64,000 bases of DNA, from positions 3,906,001-3,970,000 of the forward strand of contig NC_062257.1 in the NCBI RefSeq assembly GCF_905475465.1, read 5' to 3'. The first letter of the stretch is position 1. Every line of letters begins with the position of its first letter. The stretch is from Pieris napi. Lineage: Eukaryota > Arthropoda > Insecta > Lepidoptera > Pieridae. A model generated the notes under the pieces. It searched no databases, was not told where the DNA came from, and saw only the letters and a list, made by a program, of their open reading frames with translations. Below, piece by piece: positions 1 through 11,184 of this stretch. The translations under genes and the position numbers were made by a program.

Positions 1-172
1 AGAAAACGTTAGAAAAATGAACCTAATACTATTTTATATACACCATAATCTGTGCAATCTAACCGATAGTTGTAGAAGAAAAAAAGGAATTGTATTTTTT
101 TGACTTTGATTTTTAATTTCACATTTTGTAGTAATTAAAAAATTATTATACTAAACATATCGCGCAACCCTA

Positions 173-250
173 TACAACGACCAATATTTAAGCCTTGACT
201 TGTTTAAATCGCGGAATATGGTTAAAAGGAGTATTAAGAATATTCATAGC
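173..250 (+). repeat. Repeat shared with 41113-41190
   Basis: GACCAATATTTAAGCCTTGA then GGAATATGGTTAAAAGGAGT occur in both places with only a few differences. Nature unknown. Confidence 0.65.
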
Positions 251-480
251 GTAGCTTCAGTGTGCGACTCGGTCGTAGATTTGATCCCCGGCGGAATTTC
301 TTTCTATGTGCGTATTTAACATTCGCTCGAACGGTGATGGAAACCATTGAGAGGAAACTGGCTTGCCTAGACCCAAAAAGTCCACGGCGTGCGTCAGGCA
401 CCGGAGGCTGATCACTTGCCTATTAGATTAAGAAATTATCATGAAACGGATACAGAAATCTGAGGCCCAGACCTTAAAAC
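248..480 (+). mobile_element. SINE family B (tRNA-headed), head degraded
   Basis: GTAGCTTCAGTGTGCGACTC is the head; the family body follows (CATTCGCTCGAACGGTGATG, GACCCAAAAAGTCCACGGCG, GAGGCTGATCACTTGCCTA), ending CAGAAATCTGAGGCCCAGAC. The B box is weakened (GTAGATTTGATCCC). Confidence 0.75.
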
Positions 481-540
481 CACTGGTTTTGGTTTTTTGT
501 GTAAAAATTAAATGTAAATTGATCTAGACTAATTGCTATT

Positions 541-722
541 ATCTACTATATAAAAATAAGTCGGGTTTTCCTTCCACGGTTTTGCTTTTGTTGGAAAGGT
601 GAGGTAGCAAAGAAAATTCAGGAAAAATTTCATCAGAAAAGCGGGATCACCAAACGAAATGTTACATAAAACGAAGCCATCTGGTGGCGAAACGGAGTTC
701 GCCGAGTTTGCTAGTTAGTCTA
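541..722 (+). mobile_element. Short Helitron-like element
   Basis: Opens TCTACTATATAAAAATAAGT and ends GGAGTTCGCCGAGTTTGCTAGTTAG. A TC...TATATAAA start and CTAGT end are the pattern shared by the other small elements here. Helitron class is inferred from those ends. Confidence 0.5.
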
Positions 723-1063
723 TATAATAAGCATTTTGTTTAATTAATAAAGTGTAAAATTCGACCGAAATATATCAAAGAAATTCGTAGTTAATAATAA
801 TTATGTATTGGGTAGAATGGACCTGGTTTTGCCGCACTGCGGCCTCAGAGCGAAAGTGTACATATTTTCGTTTACAAAGTAAATGGTGTGGTCCCTATGG
901 AGTGGGGTTGACTCCGTTTTAAAAGAGTCTAAAATTAGTCTGCAGTGGAACTACAAGGCCAAGTTAAATTACATTTGAACTGAAACAAAGTTTCTAAATA
1001 TCGCTTAGTTTAGTGGTTAAGCGATTTTCAAACTTTAGGTTTAATTCAGAGTCGATTCTAGTA

Positions 1064-1495
1064 CAGGCAGTCCTCGTACTTACGTGTTCGGTAAGTAGAG
1101 ACATATTTTTACATATTAACTCGAAATTAATAAAGGATATACATACTTTATTATCAAAAGTAAGTTCTTAAAATAATTATATAGGCACTTATGAAAATTG
1201 CTAGTAGGTACACATATGAGAAATAATAAATTAAACTTTTGGCATAAAGAAACTATAAATTCTAGAATGCTTCGCTTCTTTCTTCTTGCTATACAAATCT
1301 TGGTAACACTGATAGGCTGCACAAATTTTGTTATTAACGGTGAAACTTCTCTCAAAATTAGGATCATTTTCTTCAAAAATTTTCATGGTATTCTCCAAAT
1401 TTGCACAAGAGTACTGAGTAGTGAATTCTCGTATGCCGAAAGTGTCAAAACATTGTTCGACATAACTTGAAACGACGTAAGTCGAGGACTGCCTG
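1064..1495 (-). mobile_element. pogo/Tigger-type DNA transposon remnant
   Basis: Ends read CAGGCAGTCCTCGTACTTACG at the left and the inverse CGTAAGTCGAGGACTGCCTG at the right, each flanked by TA, the target duplication of Tc1/mariner/pogo elements. On the minus strand an open frame inside gives VEQCFDTFGIREF, then IFEENDPNFERSFTVN and CYQDLYSKKKE. This resembles the C-terminus of pogo/Tigger transposases, where an acidic DPNFERSF stretch is followed by Y-x-x-x-Y. Only about 430 bp remain, so most of the transposase is deleted. Confidence 0.75.
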
Positions 1496-1499
1496 TATG

Positions 1500-1680
1500 T
1501 ATATGTCACCGTAAAATTGTAAACACCGTTAGATTGCAATCTATCTCGCGAGATTGTAAACTGTCCAAAAATTGTGAACCTCAACGAACTGCTAACAATT
1601 TAACGGTAGATTGTAATCTATCGAAGTGAAACCGTCAAATTACAATCTTAAAATTTTCAAATTGTTAACTGTCCGATGGC
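1500..1680. repeat. Inverted-repeat-rich segment with AGATTGNAATCT motifs
   Basis: AGATTGCAATCT and AGATTGTAATCT palindromes recur, with GTAAA-CTGTCC and GTTAACTGTCC blocks. It directly follows the right TA of the pogo remnant. It looks like part of a MITE, but I could not define both ends. Confidence 0.45.
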
Positions 1681-1899
1681 TATCCCTGATTGGTTAGCTT
1701 TATAGTAGACCGTTCTATGTCCATAGGAATGAAACACGGGTATCAGTCAAATAAACTGAATGCACTTCAAGAATTGTGACATCAAGTATTTATTCATTAC
1801 TTAGTAGGTAATAAATAATTCTGACATCACGAAACGGTGGTAATACGTAACATTAAATCTCGACTCTGAGGGTAAAGAAAGAAAGCCTTACAGCGTGAA

Positions 1900-2095
1900 A
1901 CTATCTCTATTTTTCTTATGCAAAAATCTACCTACTACTAACCGCAAAATCATTACATCCAGACTAAAGTTACACTAATCAGGACCATTGACCTCCTCCA
2001 TAAAAATATATAACAAATTACCAGAAAATTTGAAGAATGAAACAGGTAACCTGAGGTTTGCCAAATTTCTTAATTTTTTTTTTTAATTTTTTTTA
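1900..2095 (+). pseudogene. LINE reverse-transcriptase C-terminal remnant
   Basis: The plus strand reads SIKIYNKLPENLKNETGNLR and FAKFL, preceded by ITSRLKLH. This is typical of the C-terminus of Jockey/CR1-type LINE proteins (I-YNKLP). The remnant is cut at about 2095 by the SINE that follows. A probable 3' UTR resumes after that SINE and runs to about 2635, ending in AATAAAGATTTGAGTTTG. Confidence 0.6.
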
Positions 2096-2099
2096 AATT

Positions 2100-2328
2100 A
2101 ACACCAATTGACCTAGTCCCATGCTAAGCTGGTGAAGCTTGTGTTATGGGTACTAGGCAACGGATATACATACATATAGCTAGATAGACATATAAATACA
2201 TATTTAAACACCCAAGGCCTAAGCACAACACCAAATGCTCATCACATCGATGTTCGTCTCAGCCGGGGATCGAACCCGTGACCGATGGATTCGCAGTCAG
2301 GGGTACTAACCACTAGACCAATGAGTCT
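2100..2328 (-). mobile_element. SINE family A (tRNA-headed)
   Basis: Minus-strand head has TGGTCTAGTGGTTAGTACCC (A box) and a B box GGTTCGATCCCCGGCTGAG, here slightly degraded (ACGGGTTCG). The body holds ATCGATGTGATGAGCATTTG, a TATC-rich tract and an end motif CAATTGGTGTGAATTGT or its variants. It is inserted in the LINE remnant 1900-2635. Confidence 0.85.
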
Positions 2329-2984
2329 TCATTAATAATTATTATATAAGAAATGTTATTACACCGTTACAGAGTATCTGACTGATAGATTTTAATTTCT
2401 TTATAAAAGTTTATTAAGTATGTTTAGTAGGTACCTTTTCGCAACGTGAAACCAAAGTAAATATACCAAATAAATAATGTAAGTATCTTATAAGAATAGG
2501 AATGTATAAGAATATAATGAACTATAATAAAGCATGCCCTCTCATAACATTGCTGTGCCTAGCCAAGGTCCTTATTCATTATTGTAATAAATTATGTACA
2601 TAAGGAATGCAATAAAGATTTGAGTTTGAAATTACAAAAACACAAATTATATTAGGTACATATATATTTCGACATTTTCCTTATTAAGGAACCCGCAGAA
2701 AAACCGTCGCGTACAAATTGATACGATTTGTCTATCCAATTCGCAAAATTTTGTACATTTTCTTGCTTGTATTTTAACCGGTAATTATAAGTTAATATTA
2801 TAATTATAACTTTTAAAGGCAAGGTGCCTCTATAGTATTCAGACCATACGTTTGACCAACAATTATAAATAACTACTTATTAATAGGACTTTAATGTTCT
2901 TTTCAAAGTCCTCGTTAAGCGAAAATTAATCAATAAAGCTTTTATAAATTTGAGGAATGCTTAAATTATCCCAATCCTTGATTT

Positions 2985-3195
2985 GATTTGCTCCAGTTCA
3001 AACAATTTGTATGACAATACTTGGCGATTAAAAAGAGTGGCGGAAAGTTTCTTGCCAGTTCTTCTTACCCGCTCTACGCCCTTGACTTGCGAATTGGTAG
3101 TAAATGTAAATTTACAATTAATTTAACTTCTTTCTGACACTTCATAAGTGTGGTTTACCTACATGAATAAATATATTTTGAGTTTGAGTTTAAAT
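2985..3195 (+). repeat. Repeat D: LINE 3' UTR
   Basis: GGCGATTAAAAAGAGTGGCG, GTTCTTCTTACCCGCTCTAC, GGTTTACCTACATGAATAAA and a TTTGAGTTTGAGTTT tail. Other copies: 20380-20545, 36425-36535, 49484-49630 and 54367-54515 on the minus strand, and 63735-63835 on the plus strand. Confidence 0.75.
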
Positions 3196-3444
3196 GACTT
3201 TCTGAAAATGTATAGGATATTTGCATCCCTATTTTTATATGGGAATTGTAGCATTTTCTTTGCAAATAAACGATTGATTTAGAACATGGTTTGTCTAACA
3301 TTTGAAAAGGTGCTGCTCTTTCTCTGACCTAAAGATAGGACCCTAGAGTCTAAAGTCCCGAAGGCCTAGATCGAGATGTTGTATGACGAATAATTCGTTA
3401 ACGTCATGCACGGTATAATGTCATCCAGGCCATAAGAAGAAAGT

Positions 3445-3725
3445 GCTGTTTCACCAAGACAATGTCGTGTCACCAATCAATGAAAATGATGGCAAAATTC
3501 CATGAATTGGTTTCGAATAACTTCTCCATCCACCGTATTCTCCAGATTTGGGCCCAGCGACTCTTTCCTGTTCTAAGACCTCAGAAGAATGCTCGCTGGA
3601 CAGATTAAGTTGATGAAGAGATAATCGCAGAAACTGAAGCTTATTTTGAGGCTAAAGACAAATCGTACTATATAAATGGTATCGAAAAATTGTATGACCG
3701 CTAGAATCGTAGTATCAATTGAATA
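3445..3725 (+). pseudogene. Mariner transposase C-terminal remnant
   Basis: The plus strand, over shifting frames, gives KKKVLFHQDN, NENDGKIP, LLPHPPYSPDLGPA, then AETEAYFEAKDKSYY-like residues and NGIEKLYDR. These are the mariner HQDN and YSPDL-P motifs and C-terminus. Several frameshifts and an altered region at the third catalytic Asp (PDLGPATL instead of PDLAPSD) leave it dead. Confidence 0.75.
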
Positions 3726-3795
3726 ATCAAATCAAATTCTATCAAAGAAAAGAGTTTTTCTATATTAGCCTACAAATATTTCAGATTACACATTA

Positions 3796-3962
3796 TAAGA
3801 TTTTTTTTGTTTTTATGTAATAGGAGGCAAACGGACAGGAGGCTCACCTGATGTGAAGTGAAATACTCCGGTGGGCAGCTGGTTCCAAATAGTGGTGGAC
3901 GGTGGTGCGCTGCAAAAACTGACTTAAGAAACGCTCAGTTACTGTCACATTTAAAATATAAT
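3796..3962 (+). repeat. Repeat E: GGAGGCTCACCTGATGT LINE-derived repeat
   Basis: GGCAAACGGACAGGAGGCTC then ACCTGATGTGAAGTGAAATA. Related pieces: 8030-8135 and 32310-32390 (plus), 55055-55172 (minus; CCGGCAACGCACTCGCGAAC, CAGGTGAGCCCGTTTGCACC). Confidence 0.65.
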
Positions 3963-3964
3963 AT

Positions 3965-4190
3965 ACTAGTGGACCCCACAGACGTTGTCCTGCATGATAT
4001 TTCAAGCTATTAGGATATTAAAGTATGAAAGTACCGACTGCAGCGCCACCTGCCGGGCTGATTTGTGAATTTAAACCATTCCCAGATCCCCTTGGACACA
4101 CACAAAAAATTTCATCAAAATCGGTCCAGTCGTTTGAGAGAAGTTCAGTGACAGACACACTCACAGAAGAATTATATATATAAAGATATG
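3965..4190 (-). mobile_element. Helitron-like fragment
   Basis: On the plus strand it opens ACTAGTGGACCCCACAGACG and ends TCACAGAAGAATTATATATA, i.e. the inverse of a TATATA-start and CTAGT-end. TCGGTCCAGTCGTTTGAGAG is the usual internal block. Confidence 0.55.
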
Positions 4191-4609
4191 TTGGCTGTAG
4201 GCGTGCTAAATAAATTTATTAATTGGACTATAGACACAAAAAGTAACTGGCTTATTTTAGGCCCAATAAGACACAAAGAAAATTTATCAATTAACAGGAG
4301 TTAACCTAATTAAGTTACTTACTTAGGTACTTAACCAATAGTTAAGACAGAAAGAATATATATATTTTAGTTAATAATTAGCACTCAACTTGTAGCCAAT
4401 AAATTGTAATACGTCAGTTTTTTTTCATACACTCCTAAATTGTAATATAACATTCTCGTTTTCGATAAAGTCCAATATGTTGACTACACTTATATTCTTT
4501 ATAGTCAAGTTTTTTTGTTGGTAACCCCAATACTTCTAATTTTATTTTAGTTATAAACTCATGATTAACGATTAAAGCCAGTTGTACCAGGCTTCACACA
4601 CAGAGTTTC

Positions 4610-4733
4610 ATTTATTGGAACATCCCTCCAACACCCGCCACCGAACTTAACTCAGGAAAGATACAAATATTGCTTTTTTGTTCGGATTTGAACCCGGGAT
4701 GAATCTACAGCAGATTACCACTATAGTGGTTAG
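4610..4733 (-). repeat. Second tRNA-like head, facing the SINE at 4728
   Basis: Read on the minus strand: TATAGTGGTAATCTGCTG, then CCCGGGTTCAAATCCGAAC, spaced like A and B boxes. It meets the SINE A head in the palindrome CCACTATAGTGG at about 4727-4738, so two tRNA-like promoters point away from each other. It could be a separate tRNA-derived SINE truncated downstream. Confidence 0.5.
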
Positions 4734-4988
4734 TACCCCTGACTGCGAATCCATGGGTCCCAGGTTCGATCCCCGGCTGAGACAAACATCGATGTGATGA
4801 GCATTAATTGGTGTTGTGCTGAGGTCTTGGGTGTTTAAATATGTATTTATATGTCTATCTATCTATAATATATTATATGTCTAATCTATCTATTAGCCCA
4901 TGCTAAGCTGGTGAAGCTTGTGTTATGGGTACTAACACAAGCTTAACCAGCTTAGCATGGGACTAGGTCAATTGGTGTGAATTGTCCA
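4728..4988 (+). mobile_element. SINE family A, with internal inverted duplication
   Basis: The plus-strand tRNA-like head (GTGGTTAGTACCCCTGACTG and GGTTCGATCCCCGGCTGAG) is followed by the family body. Near the 3' end, 4886-4962, the segment CATGCTAAGCTGGTGAAGC is repeated in inverse as GCTTAACCAGCTTAGCATGG, so the tail folds back on itself around GGGTACTAAC. The other family members carry this block once. Confidence 0.85.
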
Positions 4989-4999
4989 ATCATATTATT

Positions 5000-7380
5000 A
5001 TTATTATATAGCATACATTCCCTATTGTATAAGATACAGTACTAAACAGTGGTACAAATGAAACAAATGAATAATCGTAATGTTTTTATTAACAATAAAA
5101 TGAATTGGGTGACATATATAATTGTTTTTTTCAAAATCCACAAACCTGGGTCCGGAAACAACTAGCTAATGGAACCTTGTCCTTACATATTTCACCTTAT
5201 CTTAAAAAAAATGCAATTATAACGAAATATAAGAGCGCTCGCACAGCTAGAACGACGCGACACCGTAGACAAAGTACTTTGCGACAGGAGTAACGCAGTA
5301 CGCCATATTTGTTCACGTGACCATGTTGGAACTAATTTCATTCCCAATTTTTAATTACTATCAAACCTTAAAGCATTCTTATAAACGAGCTAGGTCTGGA
5401 TATACATAGTTGCTCCCCTCACACTATAAAATGGATTTTTTTTTAGTTTTTGTTTGATTAGTAATTGTTTTTTTGTAATGTTTGTTTTGTTTAATAATAG
5501 GTTATGATCTCTATATGTATGTGATGTTTGCCTTTAAGTGTCACATTAAAAATTGTATTTTGTGTTTGTATTTACCAATGTAGTGTGCCGAGCGTTGGCA
5601 AGTTTTTCCTCAATAAAAAAGAAAACCTTTGGCTTAACTATTAGATATTTTATTTTATATTAAAGTTGGATATACTTGCAGTTTAAATATTAAAAATAAA
5701 ATACATTAAAAATGGTTTATTTAATGAACATTAAATTAAGAAAGTTCTTTATGAAGACCAAAACGAAATGTAAGTAGTAAATTCTTATAATGGTTCTTGA
5801 ATACCTAGGCTTAAAAATTGATATATACAGACCTAGTACAGGCGTGCTTAAGGTAGGTGTTGGTTATAAACAATTCACGGATACGCGAGTACAATACTTA
5901 TACAATTTCCGTGTACGAACGCTCTTATACATAATCGTTGAGAATCACTAGATATAATATTAATTATTAGGTAAAAAGCTTGCATTTTCGTTTTAATATT
6001 TGCTTAAAACTTACAAGAGTAATGCAAGAATTACAATGGATAATAACAGTAAATAAATTTTTATATACAATAAAACATACGTTATTTGTTAACGAAATTA
6101 AATTGGACCATTTTTACACTTTCAGCCACAGTTTGTTTTCGATGTGCCACAAATAAATTAACATCTAGATTTTATCAAAAGCTACACTGGAGACTAATAA
6201 AATGTTTTTTTAATCTTATTATTATCAAAGCTTTGTTATCGGATGAAAAGGAAATACAATCTTTGACTAAAATAAATGCAATAGTCTGGCTATTGAAAGA
6301 AGATAATTGAATTATTTGAAAACTTTCGGATGGCAACACAAAATGTCATTTAATTTCTTAAGTTAGTATGATTTATTGTCTTGATACTTTATGCAATTAT
6401 TCATTTTGTTTCTATTATATATTTTTTCCGAATAGTTAACAGGTAAAATAGCCTAAACTTTGTTTTATTTGATAGAATATTTCGTTTCTTTCGATTTGAT
6501 TACTCCGAATAAAGTTGTGTTTTATAATAAATATAGTTTTAGTTTTCCATGCAATGCTAGTCATTTTAAGTATCAATAAAAGACTAAATACGTATAGTAT
6601 TTAATTTCATAGAAATACAGTTACTATAAATTTAAAAAAAAATCAAGTATCAAGTAAGTTTAATCCACAAAATATATCAAACTTTCAGGGGTACAATACT
6701 ATTTTTTTTTTAATTTACCGCGCTTTTCATTAGCCAGACTCTATTAGAAATAATTAATTAGTCAAGCACAGAATTGTTAAAGGAAGTGAGAATTACACTT
6801 GACAGATGACAGTTGACACTTGATTATTGATACACGTTTTGCATCGATTTGGAAAAAGTGACAGGTCACGATTAGACCGTTTTGCTAAAGTAACATCTCT
6901 CTATTAAATTGTGTTTACAAATGATAAAAAGACGGAATCTTTAATTAAAATTTAGACAAAATAGGAGGATCAGAGTACAATATTATGAAAGAGACATACA
7001 TACAAGTTATATTTGATTGCCTACCTCAAAATTAGCATGATACAGTGTTCCCCAAACAACCATAGACAATAAAATTCACCTTCACTCGTCTCTCTGTTTA
7101 TTTTAGTCAAAGGTGTTAAAAGATCTGTGGCCAACACAAGCGGAATCTCACAAAGAGCAACATTCATTACTTTCCAACGCTCGTGGCTTACAACATATCC
7201 CAATGAAAAACAGCCTTAAATTTAGTAGATATATTTACATTTATAGATAGCATTCCACATAACTTCTAAATTATTTTAAGAAATACTAAGCAAACTGCTT
7301 CCATCTACAAGGCTACACACACACTGACAAGGAACTGCTAGAAGTGAACGCTGAACAAAAGTATGGCTCAGTTGCCAACC
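5000..7380. other. No gene recognised
   Basis: AT-rich DNA. Short open frames (for example 6086-6310 on the plus strand) show no domain or family pattern. Some T and A runs occur; nothing else supportable. Confidence 0.5.
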
Positions 7381-7383
7381 GTT

Positions 7384-7722
7384 TTTGAAGTTATACATCT
7401 TTAGGCGCGTTATGAAAAATTGATGAGAGTGAAATTTTACGATGCGCGCGCACCGTGACACAAAATTTACGGAATGAAATTGCCCACGGAAGATGCTACG
7501 GCATTGGACATAATTTAAAAACAACATTCGAATAATAATAGAATTTATGTTACACTTAATGTAAGAGAATAAACTGAACTTTATTGACTATAATGACTCC
7601 TTTTCCAGTCTTTGATTATTTAATTATAATTAATTATTTGCATGCAATCAAAAACTATTTTTAATAATGCCAAAGAAGTAAAACTTATGTACGCGCGTAA
7701 GAAGAACACGCACCCTTTTTTT
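7384..7722 (+). mobile_element. MITE family F (GAAGTTATACTTC ends)
   Basis: Begins TTTTTGAAGTTATACATCTT, contains CGATGCGCGCGCACCGTGAC, GGAAGATGCTACGGCATTGG and TTTGCATGCAATCAAAAACT, and ends with GCCAAAGAAG and a GTACGCGCGTAAG block. The inner ends form an inverted repeat. No coding capacity is seen. Confidence 0.8.
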
Positions 7723-8139
7723 AAATTAGATGTCGTGTTGATTACTGCTTTAGTATAATTTTAGTTAGTTATTTAGTAATCTTTCTTAGGTATGCCGTGG
7801 CTAATTCAGGTTGATATTTATAAACCTGCTAGCTCGGCTTGCCTAGATCTTGCTCAGTAATCTCAACCTCGTCTTGGCGAAGAATCAGTGCAAAAGTAAA
7901 AGATATGAAAGTTTAAGAACAAAGGACGCATAAATGTCAACCACTGATTTAGTTATTTGACATAAAGTAAACTGTCAGTCAAGGGTCTCCACTCCACAAG
8001 TATTGCTTTACCAATTACACACATACAACAGGGAGCAAACGGGCAGGAGGCTCAACTGATATTAAATTATAGTCCATGACTCTAAAACCAGAGGGCTCGC
8101 GAATGCTTTGACGGCCCTTTTGACATACTGAATATTCAG

Positions 8140-9145
8140 CACTACGTTTCTAAGGCGGTCTTAGTTTCAGAACTGAGACTAAGCGTTTTAACTCCCGGAC
8201 GACAAAAATTTATTGGATATAACGGAGTTATAGTTAGTCTTGTTCCCAAGTTTCCCTCTTATATTACTACAAGTAGTGCGAGCTATAGCTTAACCCGTCA
8301 GTGCGGTCGTAGCCTCGTGCTCTCAAGTGATTTATAGAGTATAAAACAATGAGTATTATCTATACTTATACTATTTGGCAGTAGTGATTTACAAAATACC
8401 AAAACGATTCTGAATAACTACTCTATCTTACGAGAGATAATCTCTGTAAACACGTGTTTCTTCTGTTATTGAACAATTTAACTAGATTTAATATAAAAAC
8501 CGCTTCCAAAAACAATCCGGATACTCTGGTCATTTTAATATTGAAATCCTGTTTTTTTGTACCCTTACAATGCATTAGCATATACTAAATACTTCATACA
8601 TTTGTCAATTCATGAATTATCAAAACTCAGCACTGAAAATACGTCCGTACAACCACGCCGACGTCCGTACAATGCCCGTTAATTTGAAGAAAAAATGGAC
8701 TATTTAATTAATGTTGCCAACAAAAAAAACAGCTTTAAATTGCTGTCACTAGCAACACTGATTTTCAGTGATGTGTTGGTGTGTATAAAGAAATACTTCG
8801 GTTCGTAAATTTCTTAAAACTTATCAAATTTTAGTATGATTAAAATGCCATTTATCCGATTTTGTTTTTGGTAGCGATTTTATGACATCTAAGGCATCAG
8901 CACGAACAAAATCGAAATTATTTATGAAATACTTGGACCATGAGAAGTTTTTATATGTTCATAAGTAATACTCCCTTTGGGTTCCTCAATTTTAGTTAGT
9001 TAATTGGTTTCTTTGATAGTAATAGATAGTTGGATTAAAATGATTTTATGGTTACCAATCCATTTAATTATCAAGTACTTAATTATATTTAAAGATTGGT
9101 TTAATGGCGTAAAAAGTACTTTATAGAAAGTAGTATGTGTTTTTT
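8140..9145. other. No gene recognised
   Basis: AT-rich, without ORFs above 60 codons. ACGTCCGTACAA occurs twice near 8641-8675. Nothing else seen. Confidence 0.5.
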
Positions 9146-9148
9146 TTA

Positions 9149-9382
9149 TGGCTCTGGCACGATTTGTGCATTAGCCAGCGTCAAGTATAGGATTTTTTAT
9201 TCGTGCGTGTTTTCAGAAATTCGACCGTGTCCTCCATGTACGGTTTTTAGGCACTCGCCCGGTACCGCACAACCCTCCCAAAGGGAAGAAATTTAAATTA
9301 AATTAAAACTTGCCCTCGAACCCGGTACCCCTCATCTAGCTGCCACTTTATAAGACCGCTAGGCTATAAGGCCCCTTAGCAT
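9149..9382 (-). mobile_element. SINE family C (tRNA-like head)
   Basis: The minus strand gives GGGGCCTTATAGCCTAGCGG, GGTACCGGGTTCGAGGGCAA, then GTGCGGTACCGGGCGAGTGC and the tail GGCTAATGCACAAATCGTGC. A and B boxes are recognisable. Confidence 0.78.
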
Positions 9383-9891
9383 GTGTTTAAAATAAAAAAT
9401 GTTTCGTTCGCCAAAAACTACAAACTAATTTCAAACTGTTATAAAGTTCGTGCTACAGCCTCAGATCAACCATGAGTTTGACGTATTAAACACATATTGA
9501 AATCGTACATAACGCAGAAAATCTTTCCATATAATAAAGATCCATTTACTATGTCAAACTCATAGATACTTAAAAATGTATTGACAAAGAAGACCTACCT
9601 AATATAACATAAGATTGAACATCAAGATTAACCATAATCTTAAAATCAGTGGATAAATTTAATAATCGGGAACTTTAACTTACATTGTCCCTACAGGGTT
9701 ATTTTAATCGAAATGGCAGAACGAAAGTGTACTGGTAAGATTTCCAACCAGTTATGTTGTATTTTGTTATGAGCCTATCAATGAATTAACCGTATACCAT
9801 TTCATTAGATTGTTTTGAGAGTTTTCGAGATTGTACTGTGTTTAAGATTATAAGAATTGGAAGCTAAAAGCTGTGCTTCCTTAAATCTGTC

Positions 9892-10283
9892 TTAGGGAGC
9901 GTCCATAAATTACGTGAGACCTCCCCCATCCCCCAATCTCACGCGAGATTTTTCAAAGTGTGGGTTTCTTACGTAAACGCGTAAGAAGCTATCTTTTTCA
10001 GCTCGGAGAACTCAAAATAACACAGAATTCGTACTATTGGTATTGAGCGAAGAGCTCAAAAACAAAATAAGTGAAATGTTGAGCGTATAGGTATGGAGTT
10101 AGCGGGAAGTTGCAGAGATGGCCTTTAGGGTCAACCGTTTTCCTACTATTTTTTTTTAGTCAGAAAAGAAATTGCGTGATATTTGCCGAGACCCCCTTCT
10201 CTCCAACGTAGGATTAAATGAGATTTGACTCGACCCTCTCCCCCCCTTAAACACCTCACGTAATTTATGGTCGCCCCCTTAAA
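9892..10283. mobile_element. MITE with CATAAATTACGTGAG ends
   Basis: The left end is TTAGGGAGCGTCCATAAATT-ACGTGAG; the right end, inverted, is TTAAGGGGGCGACCATAAAT-TACGTGAG. The inner part 10010-10150 resembles, in inverse, part of the element at 56561-58165 (CTCTGCAACTTCCCGCTAA against GCAACTTCCCGCTAATTCC). Confidence 0.75.
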
Positions 10284-10726
10284 CTAACATGTGATTATTA
10301 TCCGTAGCTAGGCTGTATCGTTCTTTGGATATATGTACATATATACTTAAACTATCGGCATTAGTGAATCTTAATACAGCTACAGAAACACATTAGTGAA
10401 TTCCACCATACCCGCTGTTTTAGTGTATGTATTGATTCTTTTAAAATAACCCTGACTTGACATTTCGCGTCTTATTTATAATCTAAATGTCAATAATGCG
10501 CCGTTCAAAGTGATAAAAATTTCGTAAAATTCTCATACACAAAACCAACGTGAACGTAAAGTTATTTATAATTAAACATAACCTGCAAATACAGGTCACA
10601 CACGCCACTTCACACACACATGTTTAAATTTAAATATTGTCTCGACAAAATCTCACTCCACAATCCCTCGTTATAGCAAGTATATAATGTATAATTCGTA
10701 AATACAACTACATTTCAAAACACCGA
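10284..10726. other. Downstream flank of the channel gene
   Basis: Could hold the 3' UTR end of the channel mRNA. No AATAAA is seen on the minus strand; variants such as AAATAA are present. No ORF or repeat recognised. Confidence 0.4.
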
Positions 10727-10750
10727 GTTTTTCCGTATATTCGGAAAAAC
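10727..10750. repeat. Perfect 9-bp inverted repeat beside the array
   Basis: GTTTTTCCG, a TATATT loop, then CGGAAAAAC. It touches the first unit of the 31-bp array on the distal side from the stop codon. In minus-strand RNA it would form a compact hairpin; without a U tract it does not look like a terminator. Confidence 0.7.
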
Positions 10751-10965
10751 CGTCAATTTTTTGACAAAAAGTCCGATTACCGTCAAGTTTCTTGACAAAC
10801 TGTTCGATTACCGTCAAGTTTCTTGACAAACTGTTCGATTACCGTCAAGTTTCTTGACAAACCGTTCGATTACCGTCAAGTTTCTTGACAAACCGTTCGA
10901 TTACCGTCAAGTTTCTTGACAAAGCGTTCGATTACCGTCAAGTTTCTTGACAAACTGTTCGATTA
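10749..10965 (-). repeat. 31-bp tandem array of small inverted repeats, likely in the 3' UTR of the channel gene
   Basis: Seven units start at 10749, 10779, 10810, 10841, 10872, 10903 and 10934. Six are nearly identical and the first is diverged. Each contains GTCAAG-TTT-CTTGAC, a 6-bp stem with a 3-nt loop, joined by TTCGATTACC-type spacers that vary only at a few bases. It starts about 130 bp past the channel stop codon, so a minus-strand transcript would carry a row of hairpins. UTR location is inferred; no clear AATAAA was found nearby. Confidence 0.9.
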
Positions 10966-11096
10966 CCTGTTGAACTGTCAAATTTCTGACCAATTGTCAT
11001 GTCACTTAGCACTAGATGTTCGTTTCAGCAGACGGCGGCTATGCGCATCGCATGTGTAGGGGAGACGCGACGGATGTGCGCGGGCGAGGCGCGCCG

Positions 11097-11184
11097 TTAT
11101 ATAATGCTCTCCCTGTTTCGTTCATTCTCCTCCTGTGAGCTCGAAGAACTTCCGCCACAGATCTGCATCTCTATTTCTTGCAAT
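11097..11184 (-). CDS. Cngl: CNG channel exon J: C-terminus and stop
   Basis: The acceptor is TTTATTGTAG|A. One base completes the split Arg codon, then LQEIEMQICGGSSSSSQEEN, ERNRESII, then TAA at 11097-11099. It continues the coiled coil briefly and ends in an acidic Ser/Glu-rich tail. The 29 codons are too short to see as an ORF; the phase match and tail type support the call. About 130 bp past the stop begins the 31-bp inverted-repeat array at 10749-10965. Confidence 0.85.

Noticed and set aside
2230..2340. Possible tRNA gene from intact A and B boxes in the SINE A heads
   Set aside because: The cloverleaf cannot be completed and the head is followed by the SINE body in six copies, so these are tRNA-derived SINEs.
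10749..10965. CRISPR-like array
   Set aside because: The 31-bp units are contiguous, without unique spacers, and the genome is eukaryotic.
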